Source of the DNA: Platycnemis pennipes
Taxonomy: Eukaryota > Arthropoda > Insecta > Odonata > Platycnemididae
Assembly (NCBI GenBank): GCA_933228895.1
Contig: OW121847.1
Span: 87,833,656-87,897,655 of the forward strand
Length of the DNA stretch: 64,000 nt
Direction of reading: 5' to 3'
The translations under genes were made by a program, and so were the position numbers. The notes beneath the pieces were generated by a model. It had not been told where the DNA came from, did not search any database, and worked only from the letters and a program-made list of their open reading frames with translations. Below are positions 46,808 through 58,211 of this stretch, in pieces. Position 1 is the first letter of the stretch. Each line of letters opens with the position of its first letter.

Positions 46808-47931
46808 TTATCTGTCACCGATGTTTTTCAGTTCAAATTGTATTGCACTTGCGTTTGTTTTTTTTAGGCGTAGGGTGTTTAAGGGGATGGAGAATAATAG
46901 AGTTTGGGAGGGGAGAATTTGATCGTTAGCCAAATGGACGTTGTTTTTAAAATGGTGGATGATTTCTAGGGATAAGAGGGCGTCCAATCTTCTTCCATTA
47001 TTTTCTATGCGCAGGATCTCTGGAATGATGCCATGGTGGCTGTTGTCACTGAGGTGGTTCGCGAACATGGATTCTCTTTTCTTCCTTTCATGGCACTTTT
47101 TGTGTTCTTCTGTTCTAAAGGCCGCTTTATATGATACAATTTTTTGTACAAACTCTTGTATGAGGGAATTGTACCGTGTAAAGCGGCAAATTGTACGAAC
47201 GCTTGTGCGATTGTCAGAATGACCGAACGGGAAATAGAACCTGTTCTAATTCCAGACAAGCATACAATTTCGTTCAGTTTTTGCAAGCGTTTGTAGAAGA
47301 AATTGTATAAAAAATTGTATTGTAAAGCGCCCTTAATATCAACATTTCTCTCTGTCTTACCGATGCATAATGTTGGGAAATCGTCGTACTTTAAACAATA
47401 CACTGCACTTCTTTTGTGTTTGGGAATTTTATTTTTGGCGTTACATAATAGCTGCTTTTTCACAGTTGATGGGGAATGGAAAGCTGTTTTGTATTTCTGT
47501 TTGGGGAATGCTGAGGTGACTTCATATGAGATGTTTCCTAAAAATGGAAGTTTACACCACTTCGCTGTTTCTTCTCCTCGGCGCAATGATGACACCATTG
47601 AGATGGCAAGTTTTTGGCGGGTTTTAAGAAATAATTTGTCACTTAGTTCTGGTTGATAGCCATTTGACACTGCAAAGTATTTTATCACTTCTAATTCTCT
47701 TTTGTATTCGACGTCACTGAGGGGGATTTCACTAATCTGTTGATCATAGAGTGGAATGGTGCGGTTTTGTGTTGGAATGGACGGCATGAATCTGCTGGAA
47801 TGATTTCGTTGGTTGTGGAAGGTTTGCGGTATATTGAAAAGGTTTGCGGGAATATTGTACGTGTGACCCTGTGGTGAAGACGGGGAAATGAAGGGGGTGA
47901 TGCCGTCTCTGTGACCAGGGATTTTATTCAA
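46808..47931 (-). pseudogene. Penelope-like element, C-terminal half with GIY-YIG domain, interrupted
   Basis: The minus-strand frame from 47,931 encodes the region that follows the reverse transcriptase in Penelope-like elements: IPLSDVEYKRELEVIKYF near residues 69-86, then KLPFLGNIS near 127-135, then the start of a GIY-YIG endonuclease (VYCLKYDDFPTLCIGKTER, residues 177-195; the GIY and YIG motifs read AVY and CIG). A MITE then interrupts it. The domain resumes beyond the MITE as RTEEHKKCHERKK and FANHLSDNSHH, with ILRIENNGRRLDALLSLEI further on, ending near 46,808. In active elements this nuclease makes the nick used for priming. The reverse transcriptase is missing, so the copy is 5'-truncated. 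The frame shown past the MITE at 47,005-47,118 is a shadow. Confidence 0.82.
47119..47333. mobile_element. MITE, 215 bp, inserted in the GIY-YIG domain, TAA target duplication
   Basis: Ends read aggccgctttat and, on the opposite strand, agggcgctttac. TAA lies on each side (47,116-47,118 and 47,334-47,336). Internal words (gtacgaacgcttgtgcgattg-like) match the MITE at 45,546-45,779. The insertion plus its duplication adds 218 bp, which is not a multiple of three, so it also shifts the Penelope reading frame. It therefore came after the Penelope copy. Confidence 0.85.
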
Positions 47932-48460
47932 CAGAACCAGTGGAGAGGAATGCGGCGGAGAAGGGTATTGGTGAGGGAAGGGAAGAGATTTTTGTGGAAG
48001 GGGAGAGATAAATATGGAGGGAAGAGACCATGAGTGGGCGAGATATTCGGATTTTCACGGTCGGGGGAGGGGAGATAGAGGAGAAGACGGGAGGGGGAGC
48101 GTAGAAGGCCACACACAGAATGAGGGTGGAAAACTGGAGACTCTCGGATGTGAATAATCGGGCGAAGTGGAAGGCGGGAGAGCTCACGGGTTGTGGGGGC
48201 GATTTCGGAGGTGAGGAAGAAGACTCGTGTTCCGCAGGGGCAGAGTTGAGGCCTTGGTCCGGGAGGAGGAGAGAAATATTTTGGTGGGACTGGAAGAGAG
48301 AGATTGGGAAGAGAGGCAGTTCGAGGGTGAAAATAGGACCCTTGGGATGAGGGAGGAAAGGGGTCGCAGTAACTGTGGAGCCGACATGGGAGAGGGGAGC
48401 TGATTGAGAGAGATGAGGCGGGGCGTAGGAGATAAAATAAGATAGATACCCTCTTCACCC
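47932..48460. other. Strand-biased low-complexity region
   Basis: Purine-rich on the plus strand, pyrimidine-rich on the minus strand. The minus-strand 176-codon frame (47,928-48,458) is rich in P, S, L and R with no domain. It directly abuts the truncated Penelope-like frame and might be unrelated flanking sequence. Nothing firm can be said. Confidence 0.35.
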
Positions 48461-51001
48461 ATCCTCCCTCCCGATCCGATAGTCGATAATATTTCGCCGT
48501 ATCGACGCCGCCAAGGAGATAACCGATGCCATGAATCTTTTATGAGGACAAATTACCCGCAGCGTATATGCATTCGCCACTTGTGTTTTTTAAATTTGGA
48601 ATAATTAATTATCGGAAAAAGCACATTTTGGGGGAAATACGCTCTCTTCACGAGACTTCTCCCTCAAAATTCTCCTCCGTCACGTAATTTGCACAGCCAT
48701 CTGAATCAATTATTCGCCTCCGTCCAACTAAACAATGTGCACGAAACATTCAAATTATGACGGAAAGCCCCTGGGCATTACGCATTCTGTTAAATGTTCC
48801 TGCTAACTTTTGCATAATGAACAAATGACAATAAACAAGGGACCCGTTCAGTCAGTTAAAAGAACTTTGTCCAGAATTAAGCCAAAAAATAACTGCCTAC
48901 AGCGAGAAGAAAGGAAAATTATATGTCACTTTGTAGGAGAATTATATGTCATTGGGACACGTAACTCTTTAATTATAATCCTAATTACTACGTTGTCTAA
49001 GAAAAACTCTCTGCTGCGGTGTCATGCCGAATACTTTGTATCAGTCACCATTGAATATTCATCCTTACACGTACCTTTATTATGGAAATAATACCACCAA
49101 ACAAATTCATTAGTCTCAAGTTATGCTTCTTGAACATTAAGTATCGAACTAGCTTTAATTTTATGGCTTAGCGGTGCCCAAATATAGCTCAATCCCTTCA
49201 AATATGGGTTTTATTATTGATTTTCAGGACTTTTCAGCAATACTCTTGGATTTCGTTAAGCTGCACGTGACTATATTTTCAAGTGGAAGATCATCTGACT
49301 CATGTATCATGAAATTTTACTCATGTCAAGCAGGAAACATCCGTGTTGGATCTCGATAATCTCGTGTATGACACGAGCAGATCGTGGAAAATTCATATAA
49401 TAGCCAATAACAAGGAACGTAACATACGCAATGTAATACACTGAGGCCTCCTCAACGTCAATTAGGGGTTCTAAAGGTATGCTACAGATGTTAATCGACT
49501 TAAAATGTGGCATACTATGTATGCTAGTTTAAAAAAAGGTATTGAACTCCGTGAAACGAATATTGGGCAGAAGTGTCCCAAAATTATTAATGAATGATTA
49601 AGCAAAACAACTTCGAAACTTCGGTTTAAAAGATTAGTGTTGCTCTAAAACAAGGCAAAAACATGATGGAGTATCGAAGGAAATCCGTATGCATCCAGAA
49701 TTATACAGGCTAGATCCAAGATTACAAATCTCTGCTCAGCGGATGAGTTAGTCTGCGTGACCACTGAAGGTGTATACATAGACACGTGTTGAACGCCCGC
49801 GCGTTGGACATTTACACAATAAGTAGGTACATTATAAGCCATAGAAAGCAATGCAATTTGTCACTACTAATGGATTCTCGTTAGTTTTACCTAACCATCA
49901 CATTAAAATGCTTTTTATGAGTGAAAATAGTATTTTTCTCGGGATGAAATCATCATCTTCTATTAGAGCAATGCAAAAACCTCTCAAGCCGTGTTTTTGT
50001 TTCAAGTATATAGTGGAATGTTTAGAGTAAAACTTAAGCTCCCTCAGATTGAATCCAAGACCATCACCACCTTTTACCTGGCCAAATATGGACTTAAAAC
50101 CCTCGTTCAGCACTCCAGTGATGAAAACAGATGGGCGCAAGAATGAAAAACCAAGGAATAAAACAAAGCATAATGAAAAAAAAATCGTAAAGGATCGAAT
50201 TCAATCCACTTCGTGCGGGGCATAAGTGAAACACTTAGGTAAACGGTGTGGTTAATCAAAAATTATCACCCAACAGCGGAATCGGTAAAAATATGGTGAA
50301 CATGTTTGAGACATAATGCGAAAAAATAAGTGACGAACTCATTAATTACGAGCCATTACCTTTATGGGGTTAAAGGGAGATTAATAATCACTTTTTAAAT
50401 CCAGCGGAATCATTGCGCGGAAGATATGCCTGACCTTCTATGAACTGAAATGAAGGTTGAGTAAAAAAAAGGCTAATCCAAGTCGACAGATCCGAACTTC
50501 CCTCGACGCCCCATATCATTCCCGAGTGTGGGCGAATGTGCGTGGGAGATGAACGCTAATGGGGTATTTGTTTGAACGGCCACGATTACAGATATGCAAG
50601 CATCCACGCGGCCACCAATACATCATACAACCACTGGTAACGATTTACAAAGGGATTTAGAAGAGCAGTTGAGCATGATGTATGATACCCAATAAAATGA
50701 GACGGAGCAATAATATTGCGAATCACACTCGACAAGTTCTCGTGCATCTAGGGAGGTCTTTAAATCTTATGCTAATTGATACAACGGATTTTGACGATTC
50801 TTTCAGACGTTAACGCAGCTTATTTTACGTATTTGGATAATATCAGCTATGCATGCGGTAGTTTTTAACATTTTTAACATTTGTAATTTTTATCTACCCG
50901 CATAGCACAAAATATCTACTAAATTTTTACAGGATGTCTTTACTGTCCATAGATATATTACACTCCCAATGAAAAAATCTCTTGTCGCAAGTGGTATCAA
51001 G
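48461..51001. other. No supported gene
   Basis: Only short frames (largest 93 codons) without motifs. No repeat was recognised. Confidence 0.4.
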
Positions 51002-51015
51002 TCTTTGCCACACTT
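51002..51015 (+). repeat. Target-site duplication, left, of the 51 kb SINE
   Basis: tctttgccacactt, identical to 51,303-51,316. Confidence 0.88.
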
Positions 51016-51302
51016 GGTTGGTTGGTTGGTTATTTAGGGGAGGCGACCGACAGCTGAGGTCATTTGCGCCATATAGTGGAGAGAAACCCGGCGTCGGCGT
51101 CACCCTACTCTTAACGAAAGGCGCCAAGGGGACCACGGCTTAACGTCCCATCCGACGGACGGAGTACTGTACTTGAAATGCCCTCCACTAGGCACTCAAG
51201 TGGGGACCGGTTTTCCACTGAAAAATCCGCCACTGCCGGGAATCGAACCCGGGCCCTCGGGATGGGAGGCCAGTACTCTAGCCACCACACCAACCCGATC
51301 CC
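51016..51302 (-). mobile_element. tRNA-derived SINE with Nin-DC-like core, best-preserved copy
   Basis: The minus strand starts ggatcgggttggtgtggtgg (A-box near 51,282-51,292). It then has a perfect B-box (ggttcgattcc; plus-strand ggaatcgaacc at 51,239-51,249). Next comes a body with cagtactccgtccgtcgga, then the Nin-DC-like core around 51,131-51,160 (gggacgttaagccgtggtcc), then gccgggtttctctcc, and last a repeated AACC tail (plus-strand ggttggttggttgg). It lies between perfect 14-bp direct repeats, so its limits are well fixed. This is the best reference copy for the family in the window. It would be transcribed by RNA polymerase III and mobilised by a LINE recognising its tail. Confidence 0.92.
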
Positions 51303-51316
51303 TCTTTGCCACACTT
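51303..51316 (+). repeat. Target-site duplication, right, of the 51 kb SINE
   Basis: tctttgccacactt, identical to 51,002-51,015. Confidence 0.88.
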
Positions 51317-51429
51317 AAAGGCGCCTCAAGCCTGGTGGGAGAGTCGTAAGAATGGGATTGAAAGGAATATCAGGAAAGCTGTAAAGAAAGTCGGCATAGG
51401 ATTTTGCCTGCTATCCACGAAAAGCGGAG

Positions 51430-51790
51430 TTCTGGGAGACTGGTTTGGTGTGATGGCTTAGAGTACTGGCCTCCTACCCCGAGGTTTGTATCCTGGCAGT
51501 GGCAGAAATTTGTTAATGGTATGCCGGTTGAGTACTTTTTGAGGAGCACTTCGAGTCCAGAACTCTGTCCGTCCCGATGGGACCTTTAGCTGTGGTCCCG
51601 TTGGCGCCTTTCGTTAACAGTAGGCTAGTGCCGACGCTGGGTTTTCTTCGTCCTCCTCCTTCAACCTCTCCTTCTCCACCCTCCATTCTTTTCCAGAAAT
51701 ATTACTACCTGTACCCACACTACCCGCACCCTAAGTGGTGTAAATACGCTGAGCTGTCGGTCGCTTCCCCCGAATAATTATTACGACCAC
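51430..51790 (+). mobile_element. tRNA-derived SINE, diverged, plus strand
   Basis: Same family as the element just upstream but in the opposite orientation: ggtttggtgtgatggcttag, then actggcctcctaccccgagg, then a body with gtccagaactctgtccgtcc, a Nin-DC-like segment gatgggacctttagctgtgg, gccgacgctgggttttc, and agctgtcggtcgcttccccc at the 3' end. The B-box region is deleted or degenerate. Together with the previous copy it forms an inverted SINE pair. Confidence 0.75.
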
Positions 51791-54490
51791 CACGCATTAG
51801 GAAGGAAACTCGTGAGGGCAAACTTGCGTTTAGTGTTTAAAAAATTTACACAAAGGCACTGAATTATCAGCACCAACTGTGGTGAAAGAAACCTACACAA
51901 ACATTCATGCAGTCACTTTTGAACTGGATTTTTGTACTCGCTTCATGGATGGACATAATTGTGAAGTAAAAAAAAAATGAACGGAGAAATCCGGTGTGCA
52001 GTATATTTAAAAGCTCTAAGACATCCTAATCTACGACACTTATCAATTTTCTCTTTTACTTACATGGCTACATGACGGGAAAATTACATTCTAACACTCA
52101 ACAGGTTTCATGCTCTTCAGAAAATGATAGTACAACACACAGTGCATTCACTGCTCGCAAATGGTTATGGAGGGAGGACCTAATTAAACCAGGGATTGGT
52201 TTCACTCGGTTTTATCATTATCTGCTCATCAAACAGTGGATCTTAATGAGGATGCTGAGCTCCAGGGTATACCAAAATTAGGATCAAATCCTCCACATCT
52301 CACTCGAAATACTAGAGGAAGACGTGATTCCAAAGCCAAATATAAACAAGAGACCCTTGTCCAACTCTAATAACATAAGGCCCACAGGGCAAAAGAGCGA
52401 TTCACGGAATTATTGACATTAAGACTCTAACCTTCTATTTGCCAACGTTATACAACTCAATGTAAACCTGATATTGCGTGGGCCATGGACGTCACCCACG
52501 CCAATAAGCTCACACACCACTTAAAAGGAAAGCCCGATTATTCAGACGGTGCTCAATTTATCCAACGGCTCTGCTGAGTTTCAGATCAAATGATTGGCGT
52601 TCGGACCATATGGGTCTGTTTTCATGGACAAACTCCATTAAATTTATACATATTTAGTAGCTTAGATCATCAGAGAGCCAATATAATTTTCTAATAGATC
52701 AGCATAATTGTGCTGAACATAATGGAAGAATAGAATCACTGCATGTAATTATTAATACAAGGCTAAGAACAATGATTTCAAATTAACGAGGGTTAGATGC
52801 CTATTATGCTTTTAACATGTATCCCTCAAAATATACTGACATAACGTTTATACCGTATGCAATGATTTTATAGATTATATTCGTATATAATAGCTTCCGA
52901 GTCTCTTTCGAGGTTTGTTTTAAAATACTAGATAAGACAAACGACTAACCAGATTCCGTTCCTCAGGGGTAGCGTTAGAGAAGCATTGCTTTCTTGAGAA
53001 ATATATGTGAGAATTAATAATGTTGGTTCGCTATTCGGTTACGCAAACTGCACAAAAATATTCAGAAACTCGATAAGACCAGGACCTAAATCTTTGGATG
53101 ACCGAGAAGTTATAACGATATTCTTCTTCAATGGACGAATATTTTAGTTTCAGTAATTAGAAATAATTCCCAGACAGAACAAGAGTTATTGTAATATGAA
53201 GAGAAAATGTTGAGATGCCAAAAGGCAAACGAGGTATTTCACGAATACTAAACAAGCACAAGAAAATATAAAGGGAATAGGGGCATGGAAATCATTTAAC
53301 GGACGGGAAAGGAATTGGGGAAAAGAATAAAAACGGACCATAAAAACATGATATCTACTTACAACAAGTAAAGATGAACTACAGTGAAACTAAATGTTGA
53401 ATTCTATATGGAGGAGATACGAAAAGGGCATACCTACTAAAAGCATCCAACTCAAATAATGACTCATGACTTAAGGTACCACACTGCATTTCCCGAAAGA
53501 CCAGGCGATGAGAAAAAGATAACTCCTTCGGCAGTGGAATTGAACATCAATATAAGGGCTGCCATTAATTCTAACGTGTGTAGTTTCCGAAATACAGGGA
53601 TATAAAAATTCTTGAGCGATTAAGCTTCTTTATCTCTGGAAAGAGTGAAGGAAGAAGGTTTAAATCTATTTTTTCCAATGTAATTCTTTTTGAAACAAAA
53701 GTTGTTCTAGTAGCCATGAAAAATCTTAACTATTGTATGTTAGTACACAGAGTAGGCTAAACGAGTCTCAAGGGAATCATTTGAATCCGCATAGGACGAA
53801 AATCACTGTCTTCCTAGCCTTAAACCTTTCCAGCCATGAATGAGAGACTATCACGGAGACATGCAACGCAGGAAAATACGGATCTTCTTTCTTCACTATC
53901 TCGCGTCTCTATTTTGAGCATACAATTCTCTTATCATGCAGCATCTCTTGAGGTCGGATTTCTAAATGGATAGGGGGAACAAAAAGAAATTTAAAGCCTC
54001 AAGCTTTAGCATATCTTCCCTACCTCAGGAATCTTCCGTATGGGCTCGTTCAAGCTACCCAATTTCCTTCAATTCGATCTCAAATTCTCGGTGTAGGAGT
54101 ACGGAAAATTAAGAGCACCGAATTTCGCCGCTCATCTTCGACATCAACTCTCAAAAGCGAGGTAAAGGAGAGGATAATCTCTGGCAGCGGAGGAGGGCAA
54201 CTGAGGAATGAGGAACAGATTACTGAATTCTAACTCTGAATATTCGGGCCTACGTGAACATCGCCGTTCCTCTTATACAGATGCAACTGCGATGAAAATC
54301 ACTCATAGACTCTCAACCAGACCATCAAAAATTTCACTCTTCTCTATTCTCTTACAGTCATTACGCAAGAAAAAATATGCCATTCTATCTTGTAACAGTA
54401 TTCTCACACACTCTAACGAAAAACATAGTTAACATTAGTTAGTAGGCAAAGATGAAATAATGATTCTAATAAAGATTCTAATTTTGCTTA
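51791..54490. other. No supported gene
   Basis: AT-rich DNA, short frames only, no repeat recognised. Confidence 0.4.
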
Positions 54491-54660
54491 ATTGAAAATG
54501 TCCGAAGACTAGCAAATCCAAATGCCAAATTAATTATGGAAAACGATATCTCCGAAACCGGTTTTTCGATTGCCTTGACAATGGAAAAACCTGTTTCGGA
54601 GATATCGTTTTCCATAATTAATTTTTCATTTGGCTTTTCTAGTCTTCGGACATTTTCAAG
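54491..54660. mobile_element. 170-bp palindromic element (foldback/MITE)
   Basis: Arms of about 82 bp (54,491-54,572 and 54,579-54,660) are reverse complements with few mismatches around a 6-nt loop (ccttga). The outer part reads ttgaaaatgtccgaagacta and the inner part acgatatctccgaaac. TA dinucleotides lie on both sides, which is consistent with a Tc1/mariner-type TA target but is weak evidence by itself. No coding capacity. Confidence 0.8.
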
Positions 54661-54829
54661 TAGGTAAAGAGTTAGTAGAAAAATATAGGTGGCAATTGTA
54701 ATGAAATCAACGGTGCGAATTTAGTCAACCAGGGTGGTATAATTTGCTTCATAACCAAATCAGCATCTTGCATTGAATCACAATTTTAATTCATGGAACA
54801 TTAATTATGACGATAAGATTGATAAACGA

Positions 54830-55115
54830 GTAATAAAAGAACGAATCCTAAGAAGATCTGGGAGAAAAGAGAAGTACGATGAAAACTTAAAAAAAAGGCT
54901 TACCTTAATCGGGCATATATTGAGAAAATAGTTGTCGAGGAAAGATAAATGGGAAAAACAGCATTGGAAGACCTCGCTGCTAATACTACGCTGCTAATCG
55001 GGAAAAGAGTTATAGATGTAAAAAAGAATAAAATGTCAGAATGGCGTAAAGTAGAAGAAGCTAATAGCAGAATTGAGTGGATAACTGCCTCACGTCAATT
55101 TCTAAAGGTATCCAT
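54830..55115 (+). pseudogene. LINE C-terminal remnant
   Basis: One frame reads LKKRLTLIGHILRK near 54,888, and another reads MSEWRKVEEANSRIEWI near 55,033. These resemble the last part of many LINE proteins (the RR..F.GHI.R block and a final EW segment; compare RRIQWVGPVMRH and WDREKWRAAV in the RTE copy at 25.1-25.3 kb). Stops and frame changes interrupt it. The clade is not resolved, and this is probably a 5'-truncated fragment. Confidence 0.5.
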
Positions 55116-56700
55116 AAGATAAACCCAAAAATAACACGTGGCCATGCAAAAATTACAGTAATCATCAAACTTGTTATACATATTTAAATACCGCTCTTAT
55201 TATATTGCATATAATTATGCCTGAGATTAACTTCATAGGCAGATCAGTGCAAGCAGTATTTTCCATAGCAATATGATTTTATTGAAATTTCACTAAATTG
55301 CGCATCCACCTGTTTTGGGAAGACGAATCAGAAGCGTAGATGAGGCAGCTATATTATAGTGTGGATCTCAGTCCTATAAGGAATCACTTGGTCCCGCAAT
55401 GTGACAAAGCATGGAGATACTCCATTGCATGTATCAGGCTCTATGCTTTTACACAAATATATATATATTGCTGCCGGTGCCGACCCATGTTGATAAAAGC
55501 ATACTCTCAAGAAGAAAATGACGGGAATAATGAGAAGACCAGACATCTTAGGTGCAAAGGAAACCCTGAATAATAAGACTAAGACTAAGGTCCTAATATT
55601 AAGACTAAGGTATTAGTCGGCAAGTTTTCTTTCCCTTGAACCGGAACGGAGAACTTTCACAACTTCATGCTTAAGAAACACCAAGAGTAATTTCGATTTT
55701 ACGTCGCGTCCAGATGCCTCCCGGTGCTTTCCTCGGTGAAGAGTGAAAGCATTTTTTGAACAATGGGCTTCAACTTGAATTTTTCACTGCATTGCTCCCG
55801 CTGCATTTTTGAAACATTTTTTGTTCAATGCTGCCTCTCCGAGAGCCATTGTATTCCGCCTTCGAAACAAGTTCGGGACACGCTTTTTTATTTTTGGATG
55901 ATTGGAAAAATGACATATGTCATGCATACCAGATAAAAAGCACCTTTTTTCCCTTAATTTATTATTGAAAACAATCGTTGGCCAGCTACGCATACCAAAC
56001 TCACAATGCACGCAAACAATGCTCCACCCTTCCCCGGAGAGCGCTTTGATATGTCTGCAATTGGAACGAAGCCCTGGCGAGTTGGAGGAACTAATCCCCA
56101 ACAAACTCCTGTGATTCAAAGTAACAAACCCAGCAGTGTGCTTACGTAGGTATGCATGTACATGCAAATACAACTACGTAAAACAGTCGCTTAATCTAAG
56201 TAGTAGATTAATAAAGACATATTTCTTAACTTTTCGACGGTTATGGCATCGTAGACTAAAGGAATTCATACCGAAACGATTAGAAAATTACGTGTCTCTC
56301 TTTAAAGCGTTTCCGTATGTTTCAAAGAACTGTTTCTGCGTAGATATGTTACCGCTGATCAGCTTTTGAGGAAGATAGCAGAATGGTCAAGTATGTATTG
56401 TGTTAGCAGACAGGAATTCACTACACATTAGCTAACAGGAACACACGGAAAAACTGAAAAATGCAAACTTAAAACTTTCACCTCATCATCTGAGCTCTAA
56501 GGCATGCACAGGGGAGAAGGAAATAACGCATTCCGATTCCTCTCCAGAGATATCATACTTTTTTCCACTTTCTCCATCAATTTTGTGTTCGTCCTTTAGT
56601 GTCACCGAACTTTTTTCCCTTTATATCCATCGTATTTTTAATCATTTCCTAAAAGTTTTTTAAGAATATTATACATAGGTACTATTTTGCAATATAATAA
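55116..56700. other. No supported gene
   Basis: Short overlapping frames on both strands (55,340-55,573 plus, 55,784-56,173 minus, 129 codons) carry no recognisable motif. Confidence 0.35.
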
Positions 56701-56797
56701 TGAGTCAAAAAAGGACCACAGACCTCCTCGTGGCGTCCCTGGAAACGGCTTTGGCCAGATAATGGTGGCCGTCTGCTTGTGGGGTTAAACTCCCCAC

Positions 56798-57559
56798 TTG
56801 CAGAAATCTATGGTTCCTAAGAAGTCCAGTAACTCCACCCTCAACCGACCGTTCTCTGATGAGAGTCCTAGTAGAGTTGGGCGTGGAAAATCTACGCCAT
56901 CAAAAAAGGGAGCTCGCAGGGAGTGGACGGAGACCCTGAGGGGAGACCTTCTAGCTTGCCATGCTGCCAGTGAGCCAAGTCGCAGGAGATACATAGCGAG
57001 GATGCACTCTATGTGGTGTGAGATGATTCCTAAATATAACCATCTGTCGCTGCAGAATCTGCGTGCCTCCGCCAATCACCTGCGCAAGAAAATGACACCC
57101 CAACCGCAAGGTCAGAGTAGTACACCACCTGCCCAGGCTCTATCTCCTACAAAGTCAGATGAACCTCCTACTGCCGAGGCTTCCGCCGATGTTTCGACGA
57201 AGGGAGACGAGTCGAAAGCCGATTCTGATCTACTTAAGCGATTGGACAGCACTATAAACTACAATGAGACGACTATCACTGTGGAAGACGCTCTTCGCCA
57301 TACCATCTGGCAAGAAGACCGTCTACACAGTTCGGTAACATACCGCCGTGGCGTTTACCAAGGTGATAGCCTTAGTCCCCTCTTGTTCTGCTTATCTCTC
57401 CTCCCACTGTCCGTTCAGTTGAGACGAGGTAAAGGGTATATGTGCAGTGTCCCGTCAAAAAGGGAGCATAAGGTCACCCATCTTTTTTACTGGGATGACC
57501 TGAAGCTTTATGCTTCAAGCGCAAAAGACCTGCGTACACATTGTACGCAGATACAGTGA
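56798..57559 (+). pseudogene. R2-type LINE: N-terminal region joined to reverse-transcriptase motifs B-C
   Basis: A 253-codon frame. Residues 1-105: basic N-terminal domain (RREWTETLRGDLLACHA; RYIARMHSMWCEMIPKYN), which in relatives helps contact target DNA. Residues 106-180: low-complexity linker with TPPAQ. Residues 181-253: reverse-transcriptase palm with RRGVYQGDSLSPLLFC and motif C LFYWDDLKLYA, where the position before DD is W instead of the usual M or A. The fingers and motif A, normally several hundred residues before motif B, are absent. Either the internal segment was lost by deletion or this copy arose by a deleted template. The frame is lost at about 57,545. Confidence 0.82.
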
Positions 57560-58211
57560 GAATATAGGGATGGAATTCGGAATGAACAAGTTCGCAACCA
57601 TCCATCTGGCGAAAGGAAAAATTTCGGAAGACCAGGAAGACGTGCAACTCGTTGACGGGACTGCTATTCGTCATCTTGATGATGACGAAGAATAAGAATA
57701 TCTCGAGGTCCCCCAGTGCCGGATGAAGGAGGTGAGAATAGTGAAGGAAAGGCTTAGAGCCAAATACAGGGAGACTCTCAGACGAATCTGTAGCTCTGAC
57801 TTGTCAGGCAAGAACAAGGTTCTTTCAGCCAACACCTTCGCGGTTCCGACATTGCTCTACACCCTCGGTTGCATCAAATGGAATGTCAACGAGCTTCAAA
57901 ACCTCGACAGGGGAACGAGGAAGATGATGTCCATCTATCGTAGTCTTCATCCGAAGTCTTCCGTCGCCAGACTGTATCTCACGAGAAAGCTGGGTGGTAG
58001 AGGGCTGATAAGCCTGGAGTGCCTTCATGACAGAGTAGCACTCAATATGGCGTGCCGCGTGTTCCACAGCACGGACCCTCTTATGCTGCTCGTAAAGAAA
58101 CACGAGAATGTCGGCAAAGGGGCGTTCCTATTCCAGGCGGCGAAAAGGGCAGCAGACGGCCTCGGTTTGGACTTAGACCTTACATCCAGCGGAGAATCAT
58201 GCGACAAATAA
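57560..58211 (+). pseudogene. R2-type LINE: reverse-transcriptase thumb region
   Basis: Two stretches in one frame, split by a stop at 57,693: GMEFGMNKFATIHL before it, YLEVPQCRM after it, and then a 162-codon run. That run includes YTLGCIKWNVNELQNLD (about residues 44-60) and GTRKMMSIYRSLHPKS, then YLTRKLGGRGLISLE near 86-100. This is the standard order of the thumb and following region in R2-like LINE proteins (dR.TRK.L...-HP...RLYL.RK.GGRGL). The frame ends at 58,209. Confidence 0.82.

Noticed and set aside
47928..48458. 176-codon minus-strand frame as the 5' part of the Penelope-like element
   Set aside because: Low-complexity P/S/L sequence with none of the reverse-transcriptase motifs expected at this position.
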